The notes beneath the pieces were generated by a model. It made no database searches. It saw only the letters and a program-made list of their open reading frames with translations, and had not been told where the DNA came from. Positions 61,060-64,000 of a stretch of 64,000 bases of DNA are shown here, in pieces (the first letter of the stretch is position 1; the number at the start of each line of letters is the position of its first letter). Origin of the DNA: Lumbricus rubellus (Eukaryota > Annelida > Clitellata > Crassiclitellata > Lumbricidae); assembly GCA_945859605.1 (NCBI GenBank), contig OX243824.1:30825869-30889868 (forward strand), written 5' to 3'. The position numbers and the translations under genes were made by a program.

Positions 61060-61376
61060 GGTAAACACGCACACTGAGTCACCGTACTCCAAACAATATG
61101 GCCACCGTAGATGCGTGCATAACAGAGCGGCCCGACATACGGCCTAATATTTCCGCGAAAATTAAAGGACGCTTCAATTTCAGCAGAATGACTGCACTAA
61201 CCCTAAAACTAACCCTAACCGACCCTCACGGCGCCTAACCTGAGCCCTAACCGACCCTCACGCTTTGCATGTTGAGATACATGTTGCGATGTCGTCGATC
61301 GGTCGAGTTCTAATTTTACGGCATTCGTTGGCAGCCATATTGTTTGGAGTACGGTGACTCAGTGTGCGTGTTTACC
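61060..61376. mobile_element. 317-bp MITE with 8-bp target duplication
   Basis: Terminal inverted repeats of about 43 bp (GGTAAACACGCACACTGAGT...) with AACTTTTG directly repeated at both sides (61052-61059, 61377-61384). The interior carries one degenerate copy of the CCCTAA satellite also found at 20570. The superfamily is open: hAT and Merlin both make 8-bp duplications. Confidence 0.85.
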
Positions 61377-61384
61377 AACTTTTG

Positions 61385-61702
61385 CCAACAAGCGACAAGT
61401 TACGTTCTGCATTGGCATCATTTGAGCGTAAAAATGTAATCGCGCAAAAGGACAACAACCTGCATTATCGCTCACATGAAGCATTTTATAAAATAACTTC
61501 ATAAATATTAAAGATTAAGATGGGGATTTTCAAAAAACATTAAAAAATTACCTTTACCACAGTTTTATCGCGAAACGGTGCTTGTTACAATTTTGCCCGG
61601 GTTTCGAAAATATTAGCTTTATTCTACTACACTATAGGCTAGAGCAGATAATAAGTTTCAAAACATGCGACATCGACATAACTATTGTTCTAGTCTCCAA
61701 AG
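61385..61702. other. spacer, no feature seen
   Basis: Nothing recognised. Confidence 0.3.
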
Positions 61703-61704
61703 TA

Positions 61705-61982
61705 CACCGTGACTCAAAAAAAGTAAGCCAAACTTATTATTAGAGATAATAAGGAAACATTTTATTGAATCTGAGAGAAAATTGTTTGTAGGCCTAAACT
61801 GCAATTTCAGTGTATGAAGTTTAAATATTCATAACTTTTTATCCGCTCAACTTTATCTCATGACATTTTGGAATCATATTCTTGGTCCAATTCTCTAAAT
61901 ATTTGGAAAATGTTAGCGTGATATGTTAACGGGCTTTAGAGATATATGAAAAACAATTTGGCTTATTTTTTGAGTCACGGTG
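61705..61982. mobile_element. 278-bp mariner-type MITE
   Basis: Ends CACCGTGACTCAAAAAA and its complement TTTTTTGAGTCACGGTG, followed by GTAAGCCAAA / TTTGGCTTA. TA flanks both sides (61703-61704, 61983-61984). There is no transposase frame. Confidence 0.8.
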
Positions 61983-61984
61983 TA

Positions 61985-62623
61985 CACTGTACAGTTAGGA
62001 AATGCCTCTAAAAATTTCTCAAATTATAAATTGTGTTTATGACGACCAATGTAAAATTGTTTTTAGCGATAAATTCTGGCTCACAAGAATCACTATGTTC
62101 ACCATTCATTGACTTGCATCCTTTTTATGAATAATTCGATTGGTAGCCTATCCTTTACAATCCAGGCTTCAGACTGACACAACCCGAATAATTAGTGTAC
62201 AGTGTAACAGTTGATTAGATATTCCTAATGTGCACGCACTGCACGTGATAAAACGACGCATTGTTACAACGTCAACAGTCAGTTTTAACATCCTCCGTTT
62301 TGTAAATTTCGTACCACCTCCTCTGTAAGTTCCATTGCTTGTCTCAATGTTGTGGCATCAAGAACCGTTAACATCGACTTCGCTTGCCCTACAAAAAAAA
62401 GCCTCGAAGTTCTTACGTAGGATTTCTACGACAAAAGTTACACGCGGAATTTATAATGTAACGGACCAGGGCTGAGCGAAAGTTCACCAGGATCCGAGAG
62501 CCAGCCCCAGTCGTTCGGGTATCGTAGAATTGTCCGCTGGATAAGACTTCAACTGTAGATTGAAGATTAGCCGTCTAGGCTTGAGCGTACTAGTTCATAA
62601 GCAACAGTGGTCCCTGCAGAACC
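61985..62623. other. spacer, no feature seen
   Basis: Nothing recognised. Confidence 0.3.
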
Positions 62624-63358
62624 AGCCGAGGATCGTAGTCGAAGTCGAAGGCAGGACGGACCGTCAGTTCTGCCCCTGCAGCACCAACCGTGGATCGTAG
62701 TCGAAGTCGAAGGCAGGACGGACCGTCAGTTCCGTCCCTGCAGCACCAACCGTGGATCGTAGTCGAAGTCGAAGGCAGGACAGACCGTCAGTTCTGTCCC
62801 TGCAGCGCCAACCGTGGATCGTAGTCGAAGTCGAAGGCAGGACGGACCGTCAGTTCCGTCCCTGCAGCACCAACCGTGGATCGTAGTCGAAGTCGAAGGC
62901 AGGACGGACCGTCAGTTCCGTCCCTGCAGCACCAACCGTGGATCGTAGTCGAAGTCGAAGGCAGGACGGACCGTCAGTTCCGTCCCTGCAGCACCAACCG
63001 TGGATCGTAGTCGAAGTCGAAGGCAGGACGGACCGTCAGTTCCGTCTCTGCAGCACCAACCGTGGATCGTGGTCGAAGTCGAAGGCAGGACGGACCGTCA
63101 GTTCCGTCCCTGCAGCACCAACCGTGGATCGTAGTCGAAGTCGAAGGCAGGACGGACCGTCAGTTCCGTCCCTGCAGCACCAACCGTGGATCGTAGTCGA
63201 AGTCGAAGGCAGGACGGACCGTCAGTTCCGTCCCTGCAGCACCAACCGTGGATCGTGGTCGAAGTCGAAGGCAGGACGGACCGTCAGTTCCGTCCCTGCA
63301 GCACCAACCGTGGATCGTAGTCGAAGTCGAAGGCAGGACGGACCGTCAGTTCCGTCTC
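62624..63358. repeat. 62-bp satellite, 12 copies
   Basis: Units begin GATCGTAGTCGAAGTCGAAG at 62631 and recur every 62 bp to 63313, with few differences. Because 62 is not a multiple of 3, the long + strand frame over it simply cycles through three peptide versions. It is not evidence of a gene. Confidence 0.95.
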
Positions 63359-63440
63359 GAAATACCTCGGCTTACTCGTTTTCCTCTATCTCTATCTCGA
63401 GATGTCTCGGCTTCCTCGTTTTCCTCTATCTCTATCTCCC
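63359..63440. repeat. two copies of a 48-bp unit
   Basis: CTCGGCTTACTCGTTTTCCT and CTCGGCTTCCTCGTTTTCCT, each followed by CTATCTCTATCTC. Confidence 0.85.
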
Positions 63441-63559
63441 TGAGCGTTGCGTCTCACACACACGGCAACAGCAACAACCCAAGAGCCTCAAGCACACTAA
63501 TAATCGCTCCTCAAGCACTCAAGCACACTACGACCCGAGCAGCGACCCTTCTTATATCC

Positions 63560-63945
63560 TCCAGCGTAGGCTAAGGTCGTTAAGCCACGCCTCCTGGGGT
63601 CGGGGTCGTAGGCTAAGGTCGTTAGGCCACGCCTCCCGGGGTCGGGGTCGTAGGCTAAGGTCGTCAGGCCACGCCTCCTGGGGTCGGGGTCGTTAGGCCA
63701 CGCCTCCGAGGTCGGGGTCGTTAGGCCACGCCTCCTGGGGTCGCTAGGCTAAGGTCGTTAGGCCACGCCTCCTGGGGTCGGGGTCGTAGGCTAAGGTCGT
63801 TAGGCCACGCCTCCGAGGTCGGGGTCGTTAGGCCACGCCTCCTGGGGTCGGGGTCGTTAAGCCACGCCTCCGAGGTCGTTAGGCCACGCCTCCTGGGGTC
63901 GGGGTCGTTAAGCCACGCCCTCTTGGGTCGCTAGGCTAAGAATAG
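63560..63945. repeat. GC-rich array of about 42-bp units
   Basis: Repeats of GTAGGCTAAGGTCGTTAGGC, CACGCCTCCTGGGG and TCGGGGTC with many internal deletions. Adjacent to, but unrelated to, the 62-bp satellite. Confidence 0.9.
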
Positions 63946-64000
63946 CCTCTCCAAACTTCAACACCAACATCCCATAAATAATAAATTATGGATTATATCA

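Noticed and set aside
62938..63696. 252-codon frame with repeated RSRSRRQDG-like peptide
   Set aside because: The 62-bp period shifts the frame each unit, so the open frame is a by-product of a satellite lacking stops. Not a gene and not a CRISPR array (no unique spacers).

Overview
The window is animal nuclear DNA. Reading frames are interrupted by introns with GT-AG borders, introns and spacers are long and AT-rich, and roughly half of the sequence can be assigned to mobile elements or tandem repeats. Secreted or membrane multi-EGF genes of fibropellin type, a Polinton (Maverick), several kinds of non-LTR retrotransposon and a very frequent palindromic octamer TAGGCCTA point to a marine invertebrate deuterostome. 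An echinoderm is the best guess, but the sequence alone does not prove it.

Host genes (all + strand). A tandemly duplicated family of EGF receptor-like genes runs through the window. Its exons are all phase 1-1. They comprise a galactose-binding-like (jelly-roll) exon of about 477 nt, an EGF type A exon of 120 nt, EGF type B exons of 114 nt, an EGF-CA exon, a transmembrane exon of 138 nt and a cytoplasmic tail exon with four tyrosine motifs. Three units can be traced: unit I (1-5280, begun before the window), unit II (about 15546-21533) and unit III (about 31243-57741). Both galactose-binding-like exons and the EGF-CA exon carry small indels, and one EGF type B exon has lost its splice donor. 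Some copies are therefore decaying, or the assembly has base errors.

Transposons. A 17.1-kb Polinton occupies 38003-55141, with a perfect 6-bp target duplication and inverted repeats of about 643 bp. It carries integrase, packaging ATPase, adenain-like protease, double-jelly-roll major capsid, penton, membrane-active minor proteins, a phospholipase A2-like protein, a dUTPase-fold protein, two paralogous fibre-like genes, a zinc-ribbon protein and a 1286-codon protein-primed DNA polymerase B. Five genes are broken by single small lesions. The left inverted repeat is split by a non-autonomous hAT element. Three large copies of RLE-type (R2/R4-like) non-LTR retrotransposons, plus one tail fragment of about 55 bp, all sit in (TAA)n microsatellites. 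Four of these insertions and repeats are stacked in tandem at 24929-30358. Other elements with readable target duplications are hAT MITEs at 4304-4757 and 19512-19895, a 9-bp-TSD element at 20338-21195, mariner-type MITEs at 23885-24852 and 61705-61982, a piggyBac-type element at 32066-33116 and an 8-bp-TSD element at 61060-61376. Fragments of a CR1/L2-like LINE, an RTE-like LINE and tRNA-derived SINEs are scattered and nested.

Right end. After the receptor gene ends at 57741 the DNA is repeat relics: 150-bp, 62-bp and about 42-bp tandem arrays, transposase and reverse transcriptase remnants. No host gene is recognised after 57741.
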